64,000 bases of DNA, taken from contig JASXTE010000005.1 in NCBI GenBank assembly GCA_030280995.1, positions 24,186,001 through 24,250,000 on the forward strand, in the 5' to 3' direction. How positions within the stretch are numbered: the first letter of the stretch is position 1; every line of letters starts with the position of its first letter. Positions 25,683 through 37,034 of this stretch are shown one piece after another. The notes under the pieces are model-generated. The model did no database searches. It was not told the DNA's origin and saw only the letters and a list, made by a program, of their open reading frames with translations. Source of the DNA: Hemileia vastatrix (taxonomy: Eukaryota > Basidiomycota > Pucciniomycetes > Pucciniales > Zaghouaniaceae). The translations under genes were made by a program, and so were the position numbers.

Positions 25683-27647
25683 TTAATAACATTTGTAACA
25701 AGTGTTATTTTCTTGTCTTTTATGGACTAGGGGAGCTGAAGGGTTTTTCTTCTGCAATGGTAACTTATTTGAAGTAGGTTTTACTACCTCAACACTTTGC
25801 TTGTAATTATTATACCTGGTTTCATATTTGTGGTTCAATAATATTTCATTGCATATATTAATAAACCCAGTAGTATCTCTGATGGTTTCAGTTCTAGCTA
25901 CAATAATGTCTCTGACTGATATAGGCAATTTATATATATTTTTTTCTTTCCACTCATCATAATCCATTTTTGTGTCCATGACTTTCATAATTTTTATTAA
26001 ATTCATTAAAAGTAACATGGGATTATATCCAGAATTTGGATTATATCTGGTTTTCTCATACAATATTTGTTTAGTGATTCTAAATTTTGGGCAACCAAAT
26101 TGCCTTTCAATTAGTGCCTTCCATTCATTCCAGGAGTAGCTAATTCCCTCACTCAATACAGATTCAAACCATAATAAGGCCACATATCTAAATAAAGATA
26201 TAAATTTTGATGTAATTTCTTAATCAGGTAATTTGTATGAAATTTTTAAGTTATCAATTCTCTGAATGAATTGTTTCCAATCAGACTTTTAATCCCCATC
26301 AAAAGAAGGGTACTGATCTAACTTAGGCCAGTTATTTTGGTTAGTTTTTGCTTCCCTAACCTGAGGAATATTAAGTAATTCACTTACTTTAGAAAGATGA
26401 TCATTAATTTCATCCTTTACTGATTTTATATTCTCAGAGCCCATGACACTATTTTCATGTTCAATCATTGGTTTATCATCTGAGTGTTTCATAAATACTA
26501 GTACTCTATCCACATAGGAGGTATTATCTTTTACTTTATCAGTATTTTTCAAAATTTTAGCTATTTTGATTTCTACTCTGTGTAACCTATCCTTTATTAC
26601 AGGTGCATGTGTTAAGGTATCATTCACATTTGAAAAAGACAATCTTACATGTCCCTCTATGGTAGCCATAATATTCTGAGAATGTTCCAATATAAATTTT
26701 AAATTCTTAATCTCAGAGTTTAATATTTTATTTTCATTGGTTAATTCATTATTTGAATTTTCAATAATTTTTAACCTATTGGCTGTGGTACTCAATGATT
26801 GTGTGAGGTTTAATAATACACTTTCTGTATTATTGTTTGACTCTCTAGAGAATTTTTCTAATTTTTCAATTCTTAATAATAATTTGCTAATGATTTTTGA
26901 TTCCGTTGAATTTTTTTTTAAAAAATATTCAATTTTTTCTGTGTCCAATTCAGAAGACTCATCATCAGGCTCAAGATTTACTTCATTTGGTTCCATTTTA
27001 ATGTGACTAGTATTATCCTGGTGATCAATAAAACTATGTACATTGTCATCATTTAAAGACAAGTTTAACATGTTATTTTCAAATGAATAATTTTTTAAAT
27101 CTTTATCAATTATATCCAGTAACTCTCTATCAGTCTCATTACCTATAAGTAACTCATTTTTAGTATTATATAATTGATCCTGAGAAGATGGATGACTTAC
27201 CAAGGTCTTATTCCATTTCCCATGCCTCTTCTTGGCTTTCATCTGTAAGGGTGGCTGCTGGAGCCCTGTTGTTGAGGGTTGTTGTAGTTTTGGGAATATC
27301 AGTCCCACTTCCATTTGCTTACAGTAATATTTTGGTCCTCCTCTTGGGCTTGAGGTGTGGTTGTGGAGTTTTCGGGTGCAACTGTTGTTTGTTGAGCTTT
27401 TATTCCCACTAGAGCTTGGTTGACTTTTATAAAACCCTGAGCAGCTCTTTTCTCCAGATTGTTTATCTGGTCTACTATGTTGTTGACTCTTATTGTTAGG
27501 GTTTTTAGTAGGGTGGATAGGGAGTGAATTTATTCTTGTAAAGTATTTTTTGTTTACTTTATTGATAATTGTTTTAAAAGTCTTTCCCTTTCCTCCAGAG
27601 ACATCTGTCGAGTGTTGCTGTTGGTGGGAGAATCCTTGTCTCTCCAT
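25683..27647 (-). pseudogene. F gag remnant
   Basis: An ATG at 27647 opens a 452-codon frame: a basic Gln/Ser/Asn-rich N-terminus, an acidic middle, and a predicted coiled coil (about residues 250-345, repeated Leu/Ile heptads). A stop at 26289 interrupts it. The same frame continues at 26183-25683 with a capsid-like region and ends in a single zinc knuckle cut after CYKCY by another stop. The coiled coil ahead of the capsid is consistent with Gag assembly. Confidence 0.75.
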
Positions 27648-28337
27648 TTGAATTTCCTGTAACAGGTCTTTCAGCTCTAGGTCTTAAGCTATAAGGTTTT
27701 GCCTTATTACTCACAATATTATTGTTGTTGTCACACATTTTTATGTGGAATTTAAATCAAAGAATTGCAATTTGAGATATTAAAACTTCAAAAGGAGTTT
27801 TATCAGTAGTGATCAATACCACTGAAGACAATTATATTGCTTAATTGTAGGTATTAAGTTAATTTTTAAGTGCAAAAAGTCAAATATGCTTTTATGTGGT
27901 CACTTGATTTAACTGGTATACAATATGTAGCCATGTTTTTATATTTAAAAAAGAAAATCTGTCAGTAAGATTCTTTCTAAATATTAAATGAATTTTACAT
28001 ACCAATAAAAAGGGATTAAGAGTCCTGTTAAAATGAAACAATTAATCAGTTTTTAATAACTGGTTTATTATCTGCAATGAACACAAAATTAATTGTTCTA
28101 TTGAAAGACTCCCACTAATAAAAATTTTTATGTTAAATTAGTGGTAAAATTATTGATTCAATTTCACAATTTTATTATATAACAGGGCTTCTTTTCCTAA
28201 AATCACTATATAAGTGACCCCAACCTGTTGTAATTATCCAAATATTTCTGTAGGGAATTTTTTTTACTTGTAGCCTCTTTTTGAATTTTCACTTACTGGA
28301 AGATAACCAACATAATTCTTGAGGAATGGTCCCCAAT
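27648..28337 (-). promoter_or_regulatory. F leader and probable primer binding site
   Basis: About 690 bp of untranslated leader between the 5' LTR and gag. On the minus strand, two bases after the LTR, lies TGGGGACCATTCCTC (plus 28321-28335). It starts TGG, as a site complementary to a tRNA 3' CCA should. The tRNA identity cannot be assigned from sequence alone. Confidence 0.5.
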
Positions 28338-29828
28338 CGTCAGGCTGAGGTCAAGTACAGAGATGTGAAATAGCTTGAATGGTCAGTTGTCTAGAAGATT
28401 TTATTGGTCCTATATGAATACTGTAGTACAAATCCAATAAGTATTAAATTATAACTCAATATAAGGGTCTCAGTAATTTTAATCTCACTAAATATAAATG
28501 GGTTACAATCTTATAGTTGGTAAAAAAATAGATGTAATAATTCAGATACTATTCAAAGACTTTATAAGTTCTATTGATATTTATTGTAATTGTATTGGTT
28601 ATATATTTGAATTGCAATGATAAAGAATGTAGAAAACAAGACCAAAAAACCCCTACTTTTATACTTAATAACTTCCCCAATGAACCACTTGATTTAACAG
28701 CTCTATAAACAGTCAATGAGGACTCATTCCAGCCAATAGAAATTTCCAACAGCAAAAAGATTGAACAGTAACATAATTAGAATGATATCATCTGCAAAAA
28801 TCCTGTAGTAATAGGGATAATCCATCAAAAATAAAGAATAAGCAAAAAAGAGAGAATATGCATGTAATACCTTTAAAATAAAAGACTAAAAGGGAAAATT
28901 AAGACTAATTATTACTCCATATTAAGGGGGATTAACAGTAGAAATTATTGGGATAATCATGACATTATGCTACATGAAATACCCATTCAAAAATAACCAA
29001 AACTGACTAAGAAAACACTTAAAAACCCCAAAAAGGGTGTGAGATGTGAGGTAACTACATGCAGTCCTTGGCAGGCGCTTGCACAGTTAAATCCTTGACT
29101 AATTTAGGTGAATTTAAGCATGGTAGTGAATTAAAGCGCCAAGCTTGAGGTTATTAATTGAATTAGTGCATATAATAAGGGTCAATGCATTTGTAATTAA
29201 ACTAGGACACTAAATAAGTGACTGTTGCCTATTTTAACGTGTTTCCCCACAATGGGCCTAGAATTTGGGGTAGTTATAGTGTGAAAAATATAACTTTGCT
29301 AAAAATGAAGCCATTCACATGGGAAAAATTCAGGCAGTACGTGGCCAGTACACAGAAGCCATTTCTGGCATAAAAAACACCAAATTTGAAAAGTGTTATC
29401 TTTATGCATTTGAGTAGCCAAATCAATAGCCCTAATTAAGACAAATTTTTCAGTCAAAGCACATTTTTAATATTATTAAATTTATAGCGCATATATTCAA
29501 CTTTAAGTGATTTAAAGCGCATTTCTTGTTTTTCACATAAAACAATGAAAACAACAGCTGTAAGTCTACTTAAAAATTATGTAGCCTTATATTGAAGGTT
29601 CTTAAGATTACCCTAACATATTCCACTTAATATTAAGTACATAAGACTTATAAAAGGTGGATATATGCATGTATATAAGGTGTTATAATGGCATATTTTG
29701 TATTTTATCATAAATTTACTTATGTATACTATTTGTGTACTCTAATTTATTGCTCCCATGTATAGTCCATGTGTTTAACATAGCTTATAAGTTCTTTTTA
29801 ATCAGTGATGGGGATATCCAGGCTGACA
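28338..29828 (-). repeat. F 5' LTR
   Basis: Direct repeat of 20217-21706. Ends GGATATCCAGGCTGACA on the plus strand. The sequence after 29828 does not resemble A2, which flanks the other LTR. Confidence 0.85.
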
Positions 29829-30504
29829 GATTTCAAATAATGGATCCAGAAAGATCTATAAAGAGTGGTATTGAAGCCATATTGCTCTGTTTTTTTTAGT
29901 TTGGTATCAAGTATTGAGCTAACTTGAATTGGAACAAAAATCACTTACATTTACCTAGAGAAATACTAACTCAATTCAGATAATTGCAACCATCTTGATC
30001 TTTTTTTTCATTTTTCATTATTATTTTGTCAAATAAAATATAGTAAAATCATGTCAGTCATTGTTTAGAAGGGAACTATGATAAAAACAAAAATAGAAAT
30101 AAATTAAATAAAAATGGATACATAGATGTCTTAAATATAGATTTTTAAAATAAGAAAAAGGTATAGAAAAATAATGAAAAAATAAAAAAATAAAATTAGC
30201 TCCATAAATAAAAATCTTGAAATTATACCAATTCACTCACCATAAACAACCAAGTATTCTGCAGCTAGAAGCAAAGCAATTTAAATAGCCCCTTGTTTTT
30301 GGGGAAGAAGATTTATCTTTGAATCTTTCAGATTTCATATATTTCAATTTTCTGAACTTTCTAGATTTAATAATGTAACCTCTTTACTATTTAAGTTGAT
30401 AGAACAAATGCACTTCCTTCAGGTCATTATGGGGTTTTAAGTGGGGTTTATTAGTTGTATTTTAAAAAGGTTTTTTATTTTTCTTTTAATTTAAAGCAGA
30501 CTTG
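29829..30504. other. Unassigned sequence right of F
   Basis: AT-rich, no gene or repeat recognised. It does not continue A2. The stretch 30653-31168 likewise holds only a possible intron-like GTAAGT ... ACAG segment (about 30993-31084) upstream of a hypothetical frame. Confidence 0.4.
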
Positions 30505-30652
30505 ATATGAAAAGAAGAGGTAATGTACATCCAAATAAGAGCTCTTATTTCAGAAGTTAGGATGAGGCCTGGAGAAATGAGGGAATAAATATGACAAGAA
30601 GAGGAAATGTAAATCCATATAAGAGCTCTTATTTCAGAAGTGAGGTTGGAGC
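30505..30652. repeat. 84-bp tandem duplication with an 18-bp palindrome
   Basis: Two units of period 84 (30505-30588 and 30589 onward, the second partial). The first contains the perfect palindrome AAATAAGAGCTCTTATTT at 30533-30550; the second keeps its core with one change. Translated on the minus strand it gives a repeated peptide, which I take as incidental. Confidence 0.7.
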
Positions 30653-31168
30653 CTTTTTTGAAGAGGTTTGGTACCAAACATATCCATTTCAGGAGGGTGT
30701 TAAGTCTCATTTCCCTATCCCTGCATTCTCTGACTCTTAAAAAACTGGGACGTATTGCATAGCTCACGTCTCACCAAATCCCTCAGTAATTCAAACTTTT
30801 AATCATGAAATTCATCTGGTGATTAAGAAGTCCTTTCAACTTGAAGAATTGAAGAGCATGGGGATGTTTGAAGATTCCAGGAAATGTTGAGGAATAAAAT
30901 AAAGACCAATTCTGCTCATAAAAAAGGAGGTGGTGAGGGTAATATCTATGCTACTGGGGAAAGAGATGCTACTTAACATATATTTGACATCAGTAAGTAA
31001 ATTTATTAATTTTTAAACTTCATTATACTTATTAAATCTTCTGGTATTTATATAAATTAAAAAATAGATGATGAACAAGTACAGGAGGCTTTAGAATTCA
31101 TCTTTTATTTTTACACCTTTTCATTTAAGCTTCTTTCTTCAAAGTACTATCATAACTCTCTGTAACTG

Positions 31169-31884
31169 GTGGCTGAACTAGATCTGCCTTTCTATGATGG
31201 TGTTGATTCTTTTGGAGGTGACTTCACTTGGACCTCTGGAGGTTTCTCCAATGTCCCACACAAAGATTTGGATGTCAGTGATATTAGCCTGAGTGTTTTG
31301 TGGCCAAAAACTTTATATGGACTTTTGGATAAAGATTCATGGAAGGAAGGCACACCTATGTGAATACAACAGCAAGTCTATCCTACATCCACACAGCATC
31401 TCAAACCACACAAGGATAAAAAGGAAACAACATCAACAACCATGAAGATGAATTAACATTACAACCAACTCATATTCAAGAAATACAAAATCACGAACAA
31501 CACTTATTAAAGAAGATAGAAAATATAATAAATAAGAAAGTAAAAGTAATAAGGCGGCATGGGAGAATTAAAAGGAAACACTATAGTCTACGAAAGGCAG
31601 TAAGAGATTGCAATGGTAAGAGGAAGGAAAACAAATGCGTAAAGTATCTACATTTCAGAGACAATATACATTTCAGAATAGCCATGAGGGGAGAAATACC
31701 ACTCAAGCGCAAAGCAGTAGATAAGTTAAAGCATGCTATTAAGAAAGCAAAAGGTGATAATATTACAATTGTAAATCCAATAGTGCCTCATTACTATCTA
31801 AAGTTAATATGTCATAAAAGCAATGCGCTTTCACACCGGCACAGACATTTGATAGTGAAAACACATATAAAGGGAGAGGTGTAA
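31169..31884 (+). pseudogene. Hypothetical Lys-rich reading frame, broken
   Basis: Two abutting frames. The first (31169-31363) is acidic and aromatic, stops at TGA, and stays open afterwards to about 31460. A second frame, open without ATG from 31420 to 31884 (about 154 codons), is strongly Lys/Arg/His-rich with a 31684 ATG inside it. Together they look like one coding region with a stop and a frameshift, or exons of a spliced gene. No family is recognised. It ends 150 bp before the B insertion. The long open stretch in AT-rich DNA is the main support. Confidence 0.3.
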
Positions 31885-32036
31885 ACCATGTATTTTAGTT
31901 ACCAGTTGTAAATAAAAGTTATATCTTATATTGTTAAATTGTTTATATTAAAATTACAAAGTATTATATTTATTTATTTTCATAACCTAGACAACATAGA
32001 GGCCACTTTATCTTTCCAGAGCTCAAGTATATGGTG

Positions 32037-32336
32037 TGTGATTCCTAAGATTTTCTAGGTACGTTTTAGAATTCTGAGGAGAAGCTAACTTAGTGTTCAT
32101 TGCATTAATTTGGTGCGCTTTATATAAGCGCAAGAGTACAGAAAGTGAAGAGTATTAATCCGCATATGGAAATAGTAGAATAGCTTTCTACAGAAAAGCT
32201 ATGGATTACATCTGAGTTTTACAGAAAAGTATTAAAGATAAATTAAGTAAAGATAATAACAATAAAGAGATACTAGAACTAAAAGAGATGTCTTATTGTA
32301 TTGCCACAAAAGGAAAAAGAAAGAATTAGAATAACA
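32037..32336 (-). repeat. B 3' LTR
   Basis: Plus strand TGTGATTCC ... GAATAACA. On the minus strand it is preceded by the polypurine tract. Matches 49736-50035. Confidence 0.9.
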
Positions 32337-32350
32337 CCATCCCCTCCCTA
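32337..32350 (-). promoter_or_regulatory. B polypurine tract
   Basis: On the minus strand TAGGGAGGGGATGG lies directly against the 3' LTR, where plus-strand DNA synthesis would be primed. D has the matching AGAGGGGATGG. Confidence 0.75.
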
Positions 32351-32362
32351 GTTTCCAACCCG

Positions 32363-32661
32363 TGTTATTCTAATTCTTTCTTTTTCCTTTTGCGGCAATA
32401 CAATAAGCCATCTCTTTTAGTTCTAGTATCTCTTTATTGTTATTATCTTTACTTAATTTATCTTTAATACTTTTCTTTAAAACTCAAATGTAATCCGTAG
32501 CTTTTCCGTAGAAAGCTATTCTACTATTTCCATATGCGGATTAATACTCTTCACTTTTTGTACTCTCGCGCTTATATAAAGCGCACCAAATTAATGCAAT
32601 GAACACTAAGTTAGCTTCTCCTCAGAATTCTAAACGTACCTAGAAAATCTTAGGAATCACA
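32363..32661 (+). repeat. Solo LTR of the B family, inverted
   Basis: 299 bp, the reverse complement of the neighbouring B LTR with a few percent difference, flanked by cccg on both sides (32359-32362 and 32662-32665). It sits between the third ORF and the polypurine tract of B and makes a 300-bp-arm palindrome with a 26-bp spacer. Confidence 0.9.
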
Positions 32662-33106
32662 CCCGTCTATCAGAAGGTGGCCATACTAAATCTTCTGGAG
32701 TAAAGTTAATAGTTGTTTCTAAAAGGCTTTCATCCACTTCGCATATAATATTATAAGCGGCAGCAGTCAATATTTCCATCCCATGGAACAGTTCTACTAC
32801 ATTTGATATGTCCCAATGATTTTGTTGATACATATACCTTTCCCAATGTAATAAATAAGTAGTAAAGGACCTTCTAAAATATTGATCAATTTGTCCGTTT
32901 GGAGTATAACAATCTCATCCCTCCATATGGAACAATCCAAGGGGAAACTCAGTGGCACTATGATATCGTTGGTCAAGAAATACGTATTCGTCGACTCTTC
33001 GACGTGGATGCCTTGTCGTAGGCCCTATATCCGCTATTGTTTCTGGCCTTTCAATCTCGTGTTCTGAGTCAACTACTGGCATGATGGAGTTCAGCTGAGT
33101 CTCCAT
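32657..33106 (-). pseudogene. B third ORF (unknown function)
   Basis: Minus-strand frame of about 150 codons from ATG at 33106, with one stop (TGA, 32915-32917). Otherwise open until it runs into the inserted solo LTR. Shares with the C and D third ORFs the blocks HSAT..P.G.F, TPNG, VVEL.HGME, AAYN and INFT.ED. An upstream ATG at 33130, matching the D start, is followed by TGA four codons later. It lies between integrase and the polypurine tract. No signal peptide or clear membrane segment is seen, and the function is unknown. Confidence 0.7.
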
Positions 33107-33157
33107 TGAATATTTTCAATCGAGCGCCATTTGTATTAGTTCTTAAAACATGTCCGT

Positions 33158-34248
33158 TGTGGTAGCCTAAAGTTTAGTATGGCACCTAAGTACGTAAATG
33201 GAGTTATTACAGCGTGCAAGATTGGAGTTATTATTTTTTTTATATATAAAAGGGTTTTATTTAATTTATTTGAGTTTTAAATATGAAGAAATTGGTCAAG
33301 AGCAAATGCCTACGTGAAAACAATTTATTTTACGGATAAAACTTATTTTTACGGTCTGAAGAGTTTATAAGTATCAAGTCGAGTCACTCAAGAACCTTGG
33401 GAAATTTTTCAAAATTTTTACTATTTTTCTTATATATTTTTAAATGAATTTTAAAGTTTTATAGAAATACTTGTGTTTTTAGAAAAATACTGATGAATTT
33501 TCACAGGGTGATTAGAGCTGCACAGGCTACGAAAGTTAGTTGGGAATGTGAAGGAGAAGTGGCTCTATCACGTGTAATTTTTTTAGATTTTTTATTATAG
33601 TTTTAAAGGTTCTAATTGAGTCTGGACGGACTCCGTTTGGACTCCGGATTGACTCTGGGAGAGCTCTGGAGGGGAAAATTTAGGAACGTGACTAGGAATA
33701 CTTAAGAGCCTCTCAGACTCGAAATTGGGCATCATCTTACAATCATCATACATCATACAGCTTAATCATTAACCACCACGGTCTCATTTTTTATTACTCA
33801 ACAAATTAAATAAATTTGTAATTCCCTTATAACTTTATATTTTATATAACATTTTAGAAAAACTACTCAACAATTTAAATCACACTTCATACAGGGTATC
33901 TTTAGAAGGGCCTTCATCACTGGGACTTGATTATTGCTGTCTCATAAAAATTCAAATTATTATAAAAACATAAAAGTCAATCTTTTCAGATCTTTCACTG
34001 GTACACCTTAATTGTTGTTATCAGTATTTCTTTCTCAACAGCCACTTTCTTTAAATCTCAATAAGCGTTAATTATTTTAGAGTTTCATTATTTTTTTATC
34101 AATCAGATCCAAGTAGACTGGTTAGCTTAGTGATTTAGAATTCCCATTTTGTTAATTTTATTGGAAGGACAGGGTTTTCAGCTAAATCCACATATCTCCT
34201 CCGGATTCTGCTTAAAGCAAGGCGACTGTAAGAGTTTACCTTACCATA
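33158..34248 (+). repeat. E 5' LTR
   Basis: Starts TGTGGTAGCC and ends TTACCATA, where the 3' copy ends TTACCACA, so the last CA has mutated. 1091 bp; lacks about 72 bp of GACTCCGTACG-type repeats present in the 3' copy. Confidence 0.9.
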
Positions 34249-34250
34249 GT

Positions 34251-34267
34251 TGGCGCCCAACGTGGGG
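34251..34267 (+). promoter_or_regulatory. E primer binding site, tRNA-Lys type
   Basis: TGGCGCCCAACGTGGGG lies two bases after the LTR. From known retroviral biology this matches the complement of the 3' end of the tRNA-Lys(1,2) class. It would prime minus-strand synthesis. Confidence 0.85.
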
Positions 34268-34424
34268 TTCAAATTCTCTAGCTTTCTTTAAAGACTTACT
34301 TGGATCAAGAACGTTCTTAGCCTGCAAGAGGCTTATTTTCTGGAACTCTAATTGGATTTTTGTTATTGGCCTGCAAGAGGCTTGTTATTTTATTGATTGT
34401 TAACACTTTTCATTACTTATTGGG

Positions 34425-37034
34425 ATGTCTTCTTCTTTTGTTGCTTCTGGATCTTCTAACCCTCTTACTCCCTCAGTTAGAATTTTTTCTTGGGATGGCC
34501 CAAAGTTTGATGGGGAGGAGGTTAAATGGTTCATTAGCAGGTATGAAGCTGCTGCTGCTGTTGATGGTGCTTCTCATGTGGATATGGTGAAGCAAGTTAG
34601 GTTTTTTATTGCTGATAGGGAGGTGGAAAAAGAGGTTATTGCTATGCAGGCATTTAAGGACAAGGATTGGGTTAAGCTTTCAAAAGCTATGGTTGATAGA
34701 TGGGGTGTTAGGTTTACTATGATGGACCTCAATAAAATTGTTGGAGACTGGCAAGCAAAAGGTGGAGTTTCTTCTATGTCTAGCTTCAAAAAGCTCTGTG
34801 TTCAGTTTGATGAAGTGGTGGAATATCTCATATTGGTGGATGAGTTAGTGCATGAGAATCAAGCAAAAGATTTGTTTTGGACAGCATGCAGCAGGGATAT
34901 TTGTATGGACATCTTGAAGGATCTTTCAAGAAAAAATTTGATGAAGGAACTGCCTAATGGTGAGCAGAAACTGCCCGCTCTGGAGGTTATCAAGGACAAC
35001 ATTCAGGCCCATCTCAAGTTGTTAGCATTGTACAAATATCAAGAGTCCTGCACTCAATATGTTAGCAAGGTTAGCAAAGTTTTGGCCGAAAACAACGATA
35101 TTATGGTCAAAGCCCAGGAGGCCAAGAAGGCACAAATGGGATTACCTGCTGCTAAAGTTGAGGGCAATGTAGATAATAAGATGGTTGATCACCTGGCTGA
35201 TTTAACGAAACAATTAAAAATATTTGTTTAAGAAACCCAGAAGGCTAACAAGGCCCCAATCGCTTCTTTGTCGACTTCGACTTCTTATCAGTCCAGAGGT
35301 TATGAACGTCAAAATTATAATGTCAATAATAATGGTAACCGCTTCCCAGGCAATGGGAGAAATGGTAGGAATGGTGGTAGTAGTTATAGAGGTGGCTATG
35401 ATGAGCCAAAGGTGTGCTCCTATTGTAATAGGAGAGGGCACAGAGCAACAGTTTGTTTTGCTCTTGATAAGGATATGGATTCTGGGCGAGTTTTATTTGA
35501 TGGTAAAGTTTATAAATTTCCGGATGGTTAGTTCATCAAGCCCAATGATGGACAGTCTCCTTCTGATTTGGTCAGAAGAAGTTTAATGGCTGAAAGGTGA
35601 GCCAGATTTGAAGAGGTGATGGATGAAGATGTTAATGCCAAGGGTGGCAAAAATGGTAATGGTAATGGTGGTAAAGCTGACAAGGGCAAGGAGAAAGAGG
35701 TCAGTAAAGCCACATTTTCTACTTCTTTTGGTGGTTTAGAGCTGGCGACAGTTGCCCAGGTGGAGGGTAGCTGTATGGCTGGCAAATACAATGTTAATGC
35801 TGCTAGAAGAGCAGCTGCTACTAAGGCAAAGAGTAGCATTCAGAGCCAATCAAAGGCTAATCCTGGCAAGGCCAATAACAAAGTGAACCCTTACTCTAAG
35901 GACAAGAATTCTAGTGCTCAAACTGCCACCAACAAATTGAACCCTTACTCTAAGGACGAATTATATAAAATGCAGAAGGGGATTTTTGATATGGGGCCCC
36001 CTAGTTATGGCAAGTTTGATTTAAATGGTGAGTCTATGCCAGAAGATGATTCGGATTCTGAGGAGGACGTACCGTTGGCGTCTCTACCCAGACCAAGTTT
36101 TAGCGGTCCCATCGCAATGGAGGGAGTAAGAAGGACTAGCAATGGATCAGGATTAGTGCAAGAAGCTGGTGACGGAGTTAGGGTTATAGAAAGTGAAGAT
36201 GTTATTATGGGAGGTGAAGATGGCTCGATTGGACCTCAAGAGGTACCCAGGGCCAAGGTTGTAAAATCAAAGGTCCAGTATGAGCGGCCAGTAGTTTCTG
36301 GTCAAGCTAATGCAATGGACGCAGTTTTGAATAGGGTGAATCAACTGCAGATTCCCTTATCTTTGGGGGAGTTATTTACGATTAGTCCGGCGCTTGCTGA
36401 AAAGCAAAAGAAGCATTTGACGAGGCGTCGGGTTTCCACTGGAGAGGTGGAATATATTTGTGAAAATGCTGAAAAGTTTGAGGAAGATGTAGATACACAT
36501 TTTTCCGCTCCCCTGGGTTACCTGGTGGTAACCCTTAATGGTAAAGAAGTAAAGGCCTTGGTCGATTCAGGGTCTCAAATTAATTTAATTTCATTGGAGC
36601 AAGCAACGAGTATAGGCTTTCCAATTAAAAGTGGGACTGGTGGAAACCTCAGAGGTATTGGAGGGCATGCAACTGAGCTGATGGGTACAGCTGAGCATGT
36701 CAGGTTAGGCATTGGTGGATCTGTTGGTAAGGTTCACTTTTATGTGGCCAGAGGAGTGGTCAAAACTGTTTTTGGTGGTCCTTTTTTGATGGATTTTGAG
36801 GCCAGGATAGGGTATCAAGCTGGCATGGGGATTAGTTTGGAGATCACTGGTGAAGATATGCGGAGGTTACATATGCGGTTAGCACCTCCTGGAGATGAAG
36901 GTTGGGAAACACCGCCAGGGATTACTACTCTGTGTCAGTGTTGTGTTTGCACCAATAAGCAGCATATTAAACGGACGGCTTCTGGTGAATTATGTTTGTT
37001 GGAAAGGGATGGATGCCCTCATTTTTTGGGGTAG
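34425..37034 (+). pseudogene. E gag-protease frame with three internal stops
   Basis: ATG at 34425 in gggATGt context. One frame runs to TAG at 37032-37034. Order: capsid-like region (about residues 20-260), zinc knuckle CSYCNRRGHRATVC (near 35415-35456), a Lys/Gly spacer, an acidic Ser-rich spacer, aspartic protease LVDSGSQINLIS (near 36555), and a Cys-rich tail. In-frame stops: TAA 35229, TAG 35529, TGA 35598. The first is CAA in E3 and the last sits at an Arg codon (AGA in E3). Without these stops it would be an 869-codon protein. Confidence 0.85.

Larger units (their letters stand above)
20217..29828 (-). mobile_element. F: chromodomain-bearing Ty3/gypsy element (decayed)
   Basis: Two direct LTRs (20217-21706 and 28338-29828, about 1490 bp each) flank minus-strand gag and pol remnants in the order Gag, protease, RT, RNase H, integrase, AT-hook, chromodomain. 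Integrase after RT plus a C-terminal chromodomain places it among chromoviruses. The LTR ends are 10-bp near-inverted repeats (TGTCAGGCTG ... CAGGCTGACA). I could find no matching target duplication (atat at the left, gatt at the right), so one flank has probably changed. Total 9612 bp. Confidence 0.85.

Noticed and set aside
30486..30767. Minus-strand ORF with an internal peptide repeat
   Set aside because: Best explained by the 84-bp tandem duplication.
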